Counted from the first letter of the stretch, positions 8,782 through 18,430 are shown. The stretch: 64,000 nt of DNA from Porticoccus sp033791605 (GCA_033791605.1 JASJGJ010000094.1:1-64000), one strand, 5' to 3'. The notes: a model not told the origin generated them from the sequence alone. Translations and numbers: made by a program.

Positions 8782-9846
8782 TTAGCTTTCACTCGTACCT
8801 GTCGGCGATGCCGGAGTCGTCGTTACTGGCGTTGCCATTTTATTAGCCGCCGTTTTGGGGCTAGCAACTTTCTTAGGACGACCACTGCTACGTTTTTTTG
8901 CAACTGCTTTCGGAGCTTTGGTTGCAGCAGCCTTTTTCGGACGACCTGGTGCTCCTTTAACATTAGTCGTTTTAGGTTTAACTGTTGCTGTTTTCTTTGG
9001 ACGTCCTGGACTGGCTTTTTTAGTAACAGCAGACTTTGATGTGACTGCTTTTTTGGGACGACCGGGAGAACGTTTTGCTACTGCTGCTGTAGCGGTTTTT
9101 GGCTTAGTGCTTACTGCCTTTTTGGGGCGGCCGGGGCTTTTTGACACAGGCTTTGCTGGAGATTTTGCCGTTGCTGTCTTTTTAGGACGTCCCGGTCCAC
9201 GACCTGCGGCTGTATTTTTCGGGGTCCTAAGTGTACCGGCTTTCGCCTCTGCCTTCTTAACAAGGTCAGCTGCTTGTTTTTTCAAACGCTTCTCTGCAGT
9301 TTTGACTTTTAAGAGTACGGTTTTCTCAACAGACTTCACTTGTGATGAAATATCTTTTGTGCGCTGGTTGAGCCATGATTTTTCATAACGGGCTAGAGCT
9401 TTTTGCAAATCTGCCTTTGCTGCAGCCTCAAGTCTTTGTTCAGTTTTAGCAACTTGAGCCATGGCTTTTTCCTCAACAGTTCTTAGTTGAGCAAGTAATT
9501 TTTCAGCACGTAATTCTGCTCTACTAATAGAGCCTTTTGTCACGAGCTTGTCGAGTTTGTCAACATGGGTTCTCACTTCTTGCGAGGCTTTTTTAAATGC
9601 CGACTGAGAAGCTGCAGTTGCATTCTTAACAACCCGTTGACGAGTTGCTGCTGCTTTTTTTCTTGCCGCAGTGACTTTTTTAGTTTGTGTATTAATATCT
9701 TTTTCAATGGCGCTCACAACTGCAACTGCCTTGTCTAATGCTGACACCAACTTGGTTTTTTTTGTTTTGGACAGACTCTTTTTAGCCGTCGTTGTTTTTC
9801 GTGCTGGTTTTTTAGCTGCTGGCTTTTTTACAACTCGCGCCATCAT
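8782..9846 (-). CDS. histone H1-like / AlgP-like DNA-binding protein with six AT-hooks
   Basis: 354 aa, extremely Lys/Ala/Thr-rich. Residues 1-60 are a basic tail with PAAKKPARK-type sequence. Residues about 60-205 look like a charged helical or coiled-coil segment, as in AlgP (AlgR3). The C-terminal tail carries six GRPKK cores at about 218-223, 238-243, 261-266, 280-285, 300-305 and 321-326, preceded by Pro five times and Ser once, spaced 19-23 residues. PGRPKK is the core of the AT-hook that binds the minor groove of AT-rich DNA. It probably acts as a nucleoid or regulatory protein. A strong AAGGAG precedes the ATGATG start, and a terminator follows. Confidence 0.87.
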   Translation of the reverse strand: MMARVVKKPAAKKPARKTTTAKKSLSKTKKTKLVSALDKAVAVVSAIEKDINTQTKKVTAARKKAAATRQRVVKNATAASQSAFKKASQEVRTHVDKLDKLVTKGSISRAELRAEKLLAQLRTVEEKAMAQVAKTEQRLEAAAKADLQKALARYEKSWLNQRTKDISSQVKSVEKTVLLKVKTAEKRLKKQAADLVKKAEAKAGTLRTPKNTAAGRGPGRPKKTATAKSPAKPVSKSPGRPKKAVSTKPKTATAAVAKRSPGRPKKAVTSKSAVTKKASPGRPKKTATVKPKTTNVKGAPGRPKKAAATKAPKAVAKKRSSGRPKKVASPKTAANKMATPVTTTPASPTGTSES

Positions 9847-9939
9847 GTTTCTCCTTATTATGTAGGGATACTTAGTTTTGGACTTAAAGTGGAAAATTAA
9901 ACTTGTCTAAAGTTTATGCAATAATATATTTTTTTCCAC

Positions 9940-9955
9940 AAAAACAATTGTTTTT
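9940..9955. repeat. AT-rich 16-bp palindrome between hemH and the AT-hook gene
   Basis: A perfect palindrome of AAAAACAA followed by its complement, with no loop, lies upstream of the AT-hook gene and downstream of hemH. It could be a protein-binding site in the AT-hook gene leader. No function is demonstrable. Confidence 0.4.
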
Positions 9956-9997
9956 TCTCAAAATAGAGAGAATTTAACTCATATATTGAAATTTATC

Positions 9998-10978
9998 TCA
10001 ATATAGTCGTTGTTTTACCAGCTTTGAGAGTGCATCTATAAATAAAGGTGAATCATTTGCACATGGAATATAGGAGTATTCTGTTCCACCTTCTTCTAAA
10101 AACAACTTCCGGTAGCCAATATTTAATTCTTCAAGTGTTTCAAGACAGTCGGCAGTAAAAGCCGGACTAATAATATCAACAGATTTAACACCATCGCCTA
10201 CCCAATCAATAAGCTGTTTATCGATGTAAGGCTGCAACCATTTTTTTGGACCAAAACGGGACTGAAAACCCATTGCCCAATCAGACGTTTTTAACCCTAA
10301 AGTATTAGCAAGCGCATTGGCTGTGTAGGAGCAGTGCTCTGGATACGGGTCACCCTTATCTGCATATTCCTGAGGAATACCATGAAATGACATCAATAGT
10401 TTTTCTTTTCTACCCTGCTGTTGCCAATGGCGAGTCACACTGTCGGCCAAAGATTCAATATACGCGGGGTCATCATAAAATGATTTGATCGTCGTGATAT
10501 CTGCTACATTCCTACTACCATGAGTAATATCGGCCAGCTGATCGTATATTGCTCCTGTTGTAGAACCTGAATACTGAGGGTACATAGGTACAACAACAAA
10601 CCGCTCTACTCCCTGAGCGCCTAACTCAGTAATGGTCGCTTTCAGCGAAGGATTGCCATAGGTAACAGCACCGACAACAAGCGGTACATTGCTATCACCT
10701 TCTGTCATCAATTTATTTTGTAGTGCTGTAACTTGACGTGCACTAATAACGCGAATAGGGGAACCCTCTTTCCACCAAATTTCCTCATAGGCCTTCGCCA
10801 CTTTTTTTGCACGTAATGGAATAACAATGCATCTCAGTATGAACCACCAAGATAGTTTCGGTGTTTCTACGACCCGGTAGTCAGATAAAAATGATTTTAG
10901 GAATTGAGAAACTCCAGCGGCAGTAGGTGCTTCTGGCGTCCCAAGATTTATTAGGATAACGGCAGTTTTTTTCATCAC
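9998..10978 (-). CDS. hemH: ferrochelatase
   Basis: Inserts Fe2+ into protoporphyrin IX, the last step of protohaem synthesis. Family motifs are ILINLGTPEAPT (residues 8-19), SFHGIPQEYADKGDPYP with the catalytic His at about 199, and SPAFTADCLETLEE with the metal-site Glu at about 280. The length of 326 aa is normal. It lies downstream of adk on the same strand, but a terminator sits in between, so it is probably transcribed independently. Confidence 0.96.
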   Translation of the reverse strand: MMKKTAVILINLGTPEAPTAAGVSQFLKSFLSDYRVVETPKLSWWFILRCIVIPLRAKKVAKAYEEIWWKEGSPIRVISARQVTALQNKLMTEGDSNVPLVVGAVTYGNPSLKATITELGAQGVERFVVVPMYPQYSGSTTGAIYDQLADITHGSRNVADITTIKSFYDDPAYIESLADSVTRHWQQQGRKEKLLMSFHGIPQEYADKGDPYPEHCSYTANALANTLGLKTSDWAMGFQSRFGPKKWLQPYIDKQLIDWVGDGVKSVDIISPAFTADCLETLEELNIGYRKLFLEEGGTEYSYIPCANDSPLFIDALSKLVKQRLY

Positions 10979-11000
10979 AAAAAATTAGTTTCCTTCAGGC

Positions 11001-11030
11001 AAAAAAAATGGACTCTTTTGAGTCCATTTT
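11001..11030 (-). terminator. rho-independent terminator after adk
   Basis: On the - strand AAAATGGACTC (11020-11030) pairs with GAGTCCATTTT (11005-11015) around a 4-base loop, followed by more T. The 11-bp stem starts 17 bases after the adk stop and ends before the hemH start. Confidence 0.85.
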
Positions 11031-11046
11031 GCATTAGTTAGAAGTA

Positions 11047-11700
11047 TCAGGCCAGTGCTGACTCTAACCGTGCTTGAACCTCATCAAGAGGTCCCACCCC
11101 ATCTATGCGAGCATAGGCTGGAGCATTATCTGGTTGAGAGGTTGATAAACCTTGGTAAAAATCAACCAAAGGTTTAGTTTGGTCGTGGTATACCTCTAAA
11201 CGATTACGTACAGTTGCTTCTTGATCATCTTCACGCTGAATCAGAGCTTCACCTGTCACGTCATCAACACCATCTTGCTTCGGTGGATTATGTGCAATGT
11301 GATATACGCGGCCAGAACCCTCATGAACACGACGACCACTTAAGCGGGCAATAATTTCTTGATCGGCTACGTGAATTTCAATCACTTTATCAATGGCCAC
11401 ACCTTCAGCCAAGAGCGCTTCAGCTTGTGGAATAGTTCGTGGAAAACCATCGAACAAAAAACCGTTCACACAATCTGGTTCCTGAATACGTTCTTTAACT
11501 AATGCAATAATCAAGTCATCAGAAACTAGTCCACCTGATGCCATAATTCCTTTGGCTTTCAACCCTAAATCAGTGCCGGCTTTAACAGCTGCACGCAGCA
11601 TATCGCCTGTTGAAATTTGAGGAATACCAAATTTTTCAGTAATGTATGCGGCTTGAGTGCCTTTGCCAGCGCCGGGTGGGCCTAACAGAATAATTCTCAT
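11047..11700 (-). CDS. adk: adenylate kinase
   Basis: Interconverts ATP + AMP and 2 ADP in the cytosol. The P-loop is GPPGAGKGTQ (residues 7-16), the AMP-binding motif is FDGFPRT, and the LID domain begins GRRVHEGSGRVYH (about 122). The long LID lacks the four zinc Cys found in Gram-positive enzymes, as usual in gammaproteobacteria. The length of 217 aa is normal. It is monocistronic by appearance, with a 145-bp leader and a strong terminator after it. Confidence 0.97.
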   Translation of the reverse strand: MRIILLGPPGAGKGTQAAYITEKFGIPQISTGDMLRAAVKAGTDLGLKAKGIMASGGLVSDDLIIALVKERIQEPDCVNGFLFDGFPRTIPQAEALLAEGVAIDKVIEIHVADQEIIARLSGRRVHEGSGRVYHIAHNPPKQDGVDDVTGEALIQREDDQEATVRNRLEVYHDQTKPLVDFYQGLSTSQPDNAPAYARIDGVGPLDEVQARLESALA

Positions 11701-11845
11701 CTATGATCTCCGGTTTTCAGAGGGTAAAAAGAGTAATAGCAACAAGCTATCTTAGGAATGCTTTATTGTTCAATTAATAACGGTCGCAAACCTTACACAT
11801 AAATCTATGTAATCACAAGAAAATACAAGCCTTTTAAGGGTGGGA

Positions 11846-12685
11846 CTAGATTTTCTTGGCTTCATCCCAAAGGCCATCCAGTTCATTTAGACTAGTTTCA
11901 GAAATCATTTTTCCGTTAACGTTAACTTGGTCTTCGATATACTGAAATCGATGTTCAAACTTACTCGATGACTTACGCAAAGCTGTTTCCGCATCTACCC
12001 CTAAGTGCCGGCACATATTGACCATTGTAAAGATCAAATCACCAAGCTCTTCTTCTATATCTTTTTGATTTCCTTGACTAATAGCACATTTCAACTCATC
12101 AGTCTCTTCCTCAACTTTACTGAACACGCCATCGATAGATGGCCAATCAAAACCATGTATTGCAGCTCTTTTTTGCAGTTTTTGCGCGCGAGTTAATGCA
12201 GGAAGGCTTGAGGGGATATCGGACAGAATGGAATGCCGCCCTTTCTCATTGCGTTCAGAAGTTTTGATTGATTCCCACGTCTGCTTGATAGCCAATTCAT
12301 CGGATGAATTGTCATTTAGATTACGCTGACTAGCTAATGTGCCCATAGGAAAAACATGAGGATGCCTAGAGATCAGTTTTTTAACTAGGGTTGAAACGAC
12401 ATCACTATAATCAAAGAGAGACCGTTCTTCAGCGATCTGACTGTAAAATATGACCTGAAACAGCAAGTCCCCCAACTCTTCTTTTAGATGAGCGTAGTCT
12501 TCACGTTCAATGGTATCAACTACTTCGTAGACCTCCTCCAAAGTATAGGGGATGATAGTTTTGAATGTCTGCTTCAAATCCCAAGGGCATCCAGTAGCCG
12601 GATCCCTAAGTCGTTGCATAAGGTATAGAAGGTCATCCAGTGAGTATTGGGCTTCTTGGTAAGGCTGGTTACGAGAACACTTCAT
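11846..12685 (-). CDS. mazG: nucleoside triphosphate pyrophosphohydrolase
   Basis: All-alpha NTP pyrophosphatase that hydrolyses (d)NTPs to NMP + PPi; in E. coli MazG also lowers ppGpp during starvation. Two MazG repeats are visible: GCPWD...YTLEEVYEVVD with EELGDLLFQV in the first half, and EEETDEL...EELGDLIFTMVN in the second. The length is 279 aa (E. coli 263). It follows relA by 11 bp, the usual relA-mazG operon. The coupling fits a shared role in ppGpp homeostasis. Confidence 0.95.
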   Translation of the reverse strand: MKCSRNQPYQEAQYSLDDLLYLMQRLRDPATGCPWDLKQTFKTIIPYTLEEVYEVVDTIEREDYAHLKEELGDLLFQVIFYSQIAEERSLFDYSDVVSTLVKKLISRHPHVFPMGTLASQRNLNDNSSDELAIKQTWESIKTSERNEKGRHSILSDIPSSLPALTRAQKLQKRAAIHGFDWPSIDGVFSKVEEETDELKCAISQGNQKDIEEELGDLIFTMVNMCRHLGVDAETALRKSSSKFEHRFQYIEDQVNVNGKMISETSLNELDGLWDEAKKI

Positions 12686-12696
12686 TTTATACGGCC

Positions 12697-14952
12697 TTAG
12701 GATTCATCCAATCGCTGAACGTGTGTCATATTAGGGATTTCTCTGAGACGAGCCATGACCCGACTTAGCTGTTCTATGGTTGAAAGCTCTATAGTAATTT
12801 TCATTCGTACCGAAACACCCTCATGACCTTGAGCACTTTTTGTTCTTATTGCGAGTACGTTTAAACCTACTTTATCAAGTACTGAAGAAACATCACGAAG
12901 TAAACCTGATCGATCATAAGCATCCATCTGGATATTAACGGGATAGGCTTGTTTTGGCTCCACGCCCCAATGGACTTCAAGCACGCGTTTCGAGTCCTTG
13001 GCTTGAAGACGTAATAAATTGCCACAATCCTTTCGGTGAACAGAAACACCTCGGCCATGGGTGATATAACCACTAATTTGATCACCGGGTATTGGTTTAC
13101 AACAACCTGATATATGGGTCAGTAAGTTGCCTACCCCATAGATATAAACCTCAGATTCAGCATAACGGCTGGCTTTTGTAGGTGATAATTTTGGTTTTTC
13201 TGACTTATGCTCTATGTCTAACTGCGACATCATGGAATTAGTGACTTGCTCTATACCGATATCGCCAGAGCCTATTGCAGCATAAAGACCTTCTGCCCCA
13301 TGCTTATTAAATTTTGCAGCAAGCAACTCTAAATCGACACACTTAACATTGAGCCCTCTAATTTCACGATCAATAATGGCTTTGCCTTCCAGCGCATTTT
13401 TTTCATGGTTCTGTTTGCGGAACCACTGCTGCACCTTTGCTCTAGCCCGAGTAGTATGTAAATAATGGAGTGCTGGCGAAAGCCAATCTCGACTGGGAGC
13501 TTCTTGCTTTCCGGTTAATATAATCACTTGGTCTGATGTGTGAAGTGGGGTATTAAGAGGAACAATTTTTCCATTTATTTTTGCCCCACGACAACGGTGG
13601 CCTACGGACGTATGTACTCTATAAGCAAAATCTAGTGGCGTGGAACCCACTGCCAAATCAACCACATGCCCTTCTGGGGTAAAAACATAAACACGATCCG
13701 TTGCATTGTCGCGACTCAATAATTCCGATACGGGGCCGGCCTCTAACTCTTCATGCCACGCTAAAACTTGGCGCAACCATGAGATTTTATCTTCATAGCT
13801 ATTAGCAGTTGATTTAGTATCCGTTCCTTTATAACGCCAATGAGGGCAAACTCCATACTCTGCATCGTCATGCATTTCTTTCGTGCGTATTTGAATTTCT
13901 AGAATTTTTCGATGGGGTCCTATCACTGCCGTATGAAGGGATCTATAACCATTTTCTTTGGGCGAGGCGATATAATCATCAAATTCATTAGGAATATTCC
14001 GCCACTGGCTGTGAACAATCCCTAATACTGTATAACAGTCCGCTACTGTCGGCACCAATACCCTGACAGCCCTAATATCGTAAATCTGCGAAAACCCCAC
14101 ACCTTTACGATGCATTTTTTTCCATATGCTATAAATATGTTTGGCTCGCCCGGCGATATCGCCCTTTATGCCCGCTTTATCCAGTTCTTTTCCTAGTGTA
14201 TCGATTAACTCTTCAATATAAAGCTGACGGTCCATACGTCTTTCATCCAGTAATCTGGCAATACGCATATATTCATCAGTTTCGAGATACCTAAAAGCGA
14301 GATCTTCCAGCTCCCACTTAAGTTGGCCAATACCTAACCGGTGAGCTAGTGGTGCATAAACATCAAAAATTTCTCGAGCCACCCGTAAACGTTTTTCATC
14401 TGTTGCTGTTTTTAGTGCGCGAATCGCACAGGTACGCTCAGCAATTTTGATTAAAGCGACCCGTACGTCATCAATGATAGACACGAGCATTTCTCGTACC
14501 TTGATCGCCTGCTGAGTCGCTGCGTGACCAAATACGTCATCCTCGCTATCCGTTCTCAACGTGCTAATGACCGCCATTTGGAGAACACTTTCAATCAACG
14601 AGGACACATTTTCACTGTATTGTTGCTTGACGGTAAGAAGAGATAACCGCCCCTCTCTGACGGCACGATACAAAATTGCAGCAACTAAACTGTCTTGGTC
14701 AAATAAGTGAAGTTCGACAAGGATACTGGCCATTTCCAGCCCGGTGTGAAAACTACTGACCGTTGCGGCCCAGATTTGATCACTTTCATGAGTAGGATTA
14801 GCTTCCGATGTTTTAGCCAGCTGACAAGCATCGACTAACACATCGGGACTAACAATATGGGTAGAACATCTGGCCATCAGATCTTCTACCCACTGCTCTA
14901 TATTAACCTCTCCATTATCTTGGAGCGGATGATGAGCTCTGACCTGTACCAT
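12697..14952 (-). CDS. relA: GTP pyrophosphokinase (ppGpp synthetase I)
   Basis: Ribosome-associated (p)ppGpp synthetase of the stringent response. The start is placed at ATG 14952 (MVQVRAHHPL, as in Pseudomonas RelA) with AAGGG 6 bases upstream; the frame extends back to a TTG at 15009. The order is a degenerate HD domain lacking the HD pair (LVAAILYRAVREG), synthetase (GRAKHIYSIWKKM, PKENGYRSLHT), TGS (RVYVFTPEGHVVDLAVGSTP), a Cys-containing zinc-finger region (HISGCCKPIPGD) and a C-terminal ACT domain (AYDRSGLLRDVSSVL). The missing HD residues identify RelA instead of SpoT. It heads relA-mazG. rlmD, often between cysM and relA, is absent. Confidence 0.96.
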   Translation of the reverse strand: MVQVRAHHPLQDNGEVNIEQWVEDLMARCSTHIVSPDVLVDACQLAKTSEANPTHESDQIWAATVSSFHTGLEMASILVELHLFDQDSLVAAILYRAVREGRLSLLTVKQQYSENVSSLIESVLQMAVISTLRTDSEDDVFGHAATQQAIKVREMLVSIIDDVRVALIKIAERTCAIRALKTATDEKRLRVAREIFDVYAPLAHRLGIGQLKWELEDLAFRYLETDEYMRIARLLDERRMDRQLYIEELIDTLGKELDKAGIKGDIAGRAKHIYSIWKKMHRKGVGFSQIYDIRAVRVLVPTVADCYTVLGIVHSQWRNIPNEFDDYIASPKENGYRSLHTAVIGPHRKILEIQIRTKEMHDDAEYGVCPHWRYKGTDTKSTANSYEDKISWLRQVLAWHEELEAGPVSELLSRDNATDRVYVFTPEGHVVDLAVGSTPLDFAYRVHTSVGHRCRGAKINGKIVPLNTPLHTSDQVIILTGKQEAPSRDWLSPALHYLHTTRARAKVQQWFRKQNHEKNALEGKAIIDREIRGLNVKCVDLELLAAKFNKHGAEGLYAAIGSGDIGIEQVTNSMMSQLDIEHKSEKPKLSPTKASRYAESEVYIYGVGNLLTHISGCCKPIPGDQISGYITHGRGVSVHRKDCGNLLRLQAKDSKRVLEVHWGVEPKQAYPVNIQMDAYDRSGLLRDVSSVLDKVGLNVLAIRTKSAQGHEGVSVRMKITIELSTIEQLSRVMARLREIPNMTHVQRLDES

Positions 14953-15127
14953 AAATGCCCTTATCAACGATAAATGTTGACCAATATCTTGCTGGGTGAG
15001 GGAAATCAATCATTCGATGACTAGAAATCTTCTAGCTTTCTACCAATTAATGAAAATAACAGGTGAACTTATCCCCTATAGGGAATGACCATCAACCGTG
15101 GTCACTCATTATAATAACCGTATACTT

Positions 15128-16015
15128 CTACTGGTAAATACCTGAAGAAAGGTACCGGTCGCCCCTATCACAGATAATGGCGACAATGACGGCATTTTCA
15201 ACTTCTTTGGACAACCTTAACGCACCAGCGACAGCACCACCTGAAGACACACCACAAAATATTCCTTCCTTAGAGGCTAAAGCTCGCATGCATTGTTCCG
15301 CCTCCAATTGTCCCATATCCATCAATCGGTCAACACGTGACGAATCAAAGATACTCGGCAGATATTCCGTAGGCCAACGTCTGATACCAGGAATACTGGC
15401 GCCATCCTCTGGCTGTAAACCAACAATTTGAATATCTGAATTTTTTGATTTTAGGTAACGAGAGACCCCCATGATGGTACCGGTTGTGCCCATAGAACTA
15501 ACAAAATGCGTCACATTACCATGACTTTGGCGCCAAATTTCCGGCCCCGTATGCTCGAAATGAGCCAAAGGATTATCGGTATTAGCAAATTGGTCGAGGA
15601 CTTTACCCTTACCGGCAGCTTCCATAGACTTAGCTAAGTCTCTAGCACCCTCCATCCCCTCTTCTTTACTGACTGAAATCAGTTCTGCTCCATATGCACG
15701 CATGGCAGCTTTTCTCTCTTCAGTACAGTTTTCAGGCATGATCAGTACCATATTATAACCCTTGATAGCAGCAGCCATCGCTAGAGCTATTCCTGTATTT
15801 CCAGAGGTGGCTTCAATCAGCGTATCTCCTGAATGAATATCACCTCGTGCTTCGGCATGTTGAATCATACTCATAGCAGGCCTGTCTTTTATAGACCCAG
15901 CTGGATTATTACCTTCAAGCTTTACCAATAGGGTATTACTAGTATTGCCCGGTAACCGCTGCAATTTGATTAGTGGTGTTTCGCCCACACAAGACTCAAT
16001 AGTTGGATACATCAT
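15128..16015 (-). CDS. cysM: cysteine synthase B (O-acetylserine sulfhydrylase B)
   Basis: PLP enzyme making L-cysteine from O-acetylserine and sulfide or thiosulfate. The PLP Lys is Lys43 in NPAGSIKDRPA. The substrate loop is TSGNTGIALAMA, and the phosphate-binding Gly-rich segment is SSMGTTGT. 295 aa and the absence of a CBS domain fit CysM better than CysK. It is adjacent to relA as in Pseudomonas, with a 118-bp gap. A 257-bp stretch upstream (16016-16272) shows nothing recognisable. Confidence 0.94.
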   Translation of the reverse strand: MMYPTIESCVGETPLIKLQRLPGNTSNTLLVKLEGNNPAGSIKDRPAMSMIQHAEARGDIHSGDTLIEATSGNTGIALAMAAAIKGYNMVLIMPENCTEERKAAMRAYGAELISVSKEEGMEGARDLAKSMEAAGKGKVLDQFANTDNPLAHFEHTGPEIWRQSHGNVTHFVSSMGTTGTIMGVSRYLKSKNSDIQIVGLQPEDGASIPGIRRWPTEYLPSIFDSSRVDRLMDMGQLEAEQCMRALASKEGIFCGVSSGGAVAGALRLSKEVENAVIVAIICDRGDRYLSSGIYQ

Positions 16016-16272
16016 TAATTTTTAGACCCAAGTAAACATTTAAAAGTGTTGTTTCATACGCCATTTTAAGAATAAAGAGCGAGCAAAAGACATAGTGTAT
16101 CTTGCGACTCTAATGTTTGTCTTGGAAATGAGGCTTATGAACAAGATAGATTAATAATAATCACCTATAAATTAGTTATTGAATTTAAAGCGTAAAGTGA
16201 TTGTTTCAATCGAAGAGTTTTCTGGTGTTAGCATGCTTCAATTATTGTTATAGATACGAACTAAGTACACAG

Positions 16273-16653
16273 CTAGAGTGCTGATGAGAGAACAACAAAC
16301 GCAACAGCATAATCAAGTTCATCAGACAGGCTAATAGATATTTGATGTGCGCCAATTAATTCCATTCTTTCTTTTGCAGCACCCGTTAAAAGCAATATTG
16401 GCGCACCATTACTGTTGTTACTAATTTCCATATCTTGCCACGAAATCGGCCCAACGCCTGTCCCCAAGGCCTTACTGGCGGCTTCTTTTGCTGCAAAGCG
16501 CTTAGCCAAGTACGCAATTGATTGTTTCTTTTTTTCGAAAATACTGACTTCAGATGGGCATAAAATTCGTTCTACAAAGCGATGTCCCTGACGCTCAAAT
16601 ACACATTTAATTCTGTCTATCTGAACAATGTCTGTCCCTATACCGATAATCAT
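16273..16653 (-). CDS. acpS: holo-[acyl-carrier-protein] synthase
   Basis: Transfers 4'-phosphopantetheine from CoA to Ser of acyl carrier protein. MIIGIGTDIVQIDRI with Asp8 and the RFAAKEAASKALGTG motif with Glu57 bind Mg2+. The frame is open to 16689, but ATG 16653 aligns with the family N-terminus and has GGAGT upstream, giving 126 aa. It lies downstream of recO on the same strand; pdxJ, which usually separates recO and acpS in this order, is missing. Confidence 0.95.
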   Translation of the reverse strand: MIIGIGTDIVQIDRIKCVFERQGHRFVERILCPSEVSIFEKKKQSIAYLAKRFAAKEAASKALGTGVGPISWQDMEISNNSNGAPILLLTGAAKERMELIGAHQISISLSDELDYAVAFVVLSSAL

Positions 16654-16752
16654 GGGTTCACTCCAGGAGCGTTGTGCGTCCGAGCACAATTTATGCCGAA
16701 CATAAGCGCACCTCGTTGTCTTGAGGTTTTAAGTTGAATACATAGAGCCGAA

Positions 16753-17499
16753 TTACACTGAACTAACATTTATCTCTGTAGGCACACCTCGTGTGAACAA
16801 TCCCCTACTCAGAAGGGGTTTTTCCCCTATATGTGGTTGTAGCGCCAAACGTATCAATCGTTTTGCCACAACAGCTATTGATCTCGCCTTATAATCACCA
16901 GCACCTATAGCTAACAACTCACTACCTTGAAACCAGTTAGGAGCATTAGAGGGTGTTCTGACATCTTGTCTCAAGCTAAATCCTACTGTTGGCTCAAACC
17001 AATACAATTGCTCAGCAATGATAGGCTCACCAGATTCTGCATCCGTATCAAGTACTAGGGCATAACCCATTTCTTCAAGCAGACTGAACTCAAACATCCT
17101 CAAGCTGGGCTCGACAGGCTCTCGGTCCGCGAGTTTAGTGAGTACATTGAAGTAGATATCAAACAATTTTTCATGGGGATCGTTTTCGGCTAATAAACGT
17201 ATTAATAATTCGTTGAGGTAAAAACCACAATACAGGTTGTCGCCTGTCAACAGCAATGGTGCACCGGATTGTTCAACATTTCCGAGGGTTTTTAGATCAG
17301 TTTTCCCGGACCAGCTAATCAGCATAGGGGTGTTGGGACTTAGGGATTTACTCCCTTTTTTAGTACCTCTGGCCCCTCTTGCTACCGCACGAAATCGCCC
17401 ATAATGACGTGAAAATAAATCTACTAAAAGACTTGTTTCTCGATAGGGGCGAGAATGAAGAACAAAAGCAGGTTCAGCTTCAATTTGCATGGAAACCAA
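16753..17499 (-). CDS. recO: DNA repair protein RecO
   Basis: Mediator of RecFOR recombination that binds ssDNA/SSB and promotes RecA loading. It has the N-terminal OB-fold (AFVLHSRPYRETSLLVDLF, then GRFRAVARGARG) and the helical C-terminal domain with YCGFYLNELLIRLL and FEFSLLEEMGYAL. The length of 248 aa is normal. It directly follows era with a 28-bp gap, in the conserved rnc-era-recO order. Confidence 0.94.
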   Translation of the reverse strand: MVSMQIEAEPAFVLHSRPYRETSLLVDLFSRHYGRFRAVARGARGTKKGSKSLSPNTPMLISWSGKTDLKTLGNVEQSGAPLLLTGDNLYCGFYLNELLIRLLAENDPHEKLFDIYFNVLTKLADREPVEPSLRMFEFSLLEEMGYALVLDTDAESGEPIIAEQLYWFEPTVGFSLRQDVRTPSNAPNWFQGSELLAIGAGDYKARSIAVVAKRLIRLALQPHIGEKPLLSRGLFTRGVPTEINVSSV

Positions 17500-17527
17500 C
17501 TTACCTTAACTCATGATTAAAACGGGG

Positions 17528-18430
17528 CTAGTCTTCATATCCTAGGCTACGAAGGGCTCTCTCATCATCAGACCAACCTCGTCGAACTTTTACCCAGAGA
17601 TTAAGCATCACTTTACTGCCCAAAAGACGTTCCATGTCGAGCCGTGCATCCTGACCTATTTTTTTCAAACGGCTCCCCTTATCCCCAATAATAATTTTTT
17701 TCTGTCCTTCACGCTCTACCAAAATCAGCGCATTGATATGACATACTTTCCCTTCGTATTTGAATACTTCAATTTCAACAGCAACCTCATAGGGCACTTC
17801 TGCCCCCAGCTGGCGAGTAATTTTTTCACGGACTAACTCCGCAACGAGAAAGCGCTGACTACGATCGGTAATCTGCTCTTCGGGAAAATAGTGGATAGCC
17901 TCCGGAATATATTTTTGAATCGCAGATTCCAACTCATCCAATTGTTGCCCCTGTAATGCCGATACAGGAATTAACTGGGCACCGGGAAACTGTTTAGATA
18001 ACATTTCAATATGAGGAAGTAAATCCGTCTTACTTTCTAACTTATCAAGTTTATTAATAGCGATAATCACCGGCACCCCAGATTCAAATACCTTTTCGGC
18101 CACTTTTTCGTCGGCTTCACTCCAAACATTTCGATCAACAACAAATACCACTACATCAACATCACGAATGGCACTTTCAGCAGCACGATTCATGTAAAGG
18201 TTAATTGCTTTAGGTTGGTTGCTGTGCAGTCCTGGGGTATCAACAAAAATAAGTTGGGTGTCAGCCTCTGTCTTGATACCCAACAGGTTATGCCTTGTTG
18301 TCTGGGGCTTGCGAGAAGTAATACTAATTTTTTGACCCAAAAGATGATTGAGCAATGTGGATTTACCCACATTTGGTCTACCCACAATAGCCACATAACC
18401 ACAGAACTGTTTTTGACTATCATTGTTCAT
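17528..18430 (-). CDS. era: GTPase Era
   Basis: Essential GTPase that binds 16S rRNA near its 3' end during 30S maturation. G1 is GRPNVGKS (17-24), G3 DTPG (64-67) and G4 NKLD (126-129). The C-terminal KH domain includes IIIGDKGSRLKKIGQDAR. The length of 300 aa is normal. The start overlaps the end of rnc by 11 bp, which implies translational coupling of rRNA processing and assembly factors. Confidence 0.97.
   Translation of the reverse strand: MNNDSQKQFCGYVAIVGRPNVGKSTLLNHLLGQKISITSRKPQTTRHNLLGIKTEADTQLIFVDTPGLHSNQPKAINLYMNRAAESAIRDVDVVVFVVDRNVWSEADEKVAEKVFESGVPVIIAINKLDKLESKTDLLPHIEMLSKQFPGAQLIPVSALQGQQLDELESAIQKYIPEAIHYFPEEQITDRSQRFLVAELVREKITRQLGAEVPYEVAVEIEVFKYEGKVCHINALILVEREGQKKIIIGDKGSRLKKIGQDARLDMERLLGSKVMLNLWVKVRRGWSDDERALRSLGYED

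Noticed and set aside
8855..9388. Open frame of 177 codons opposite the AT-hook gene
   Set aside because: It mirrors the Lys/Pro/Arg repeats of the real gene (FLGRPG repeats), has no ribosome binding site, and is a codon-bias shadow.
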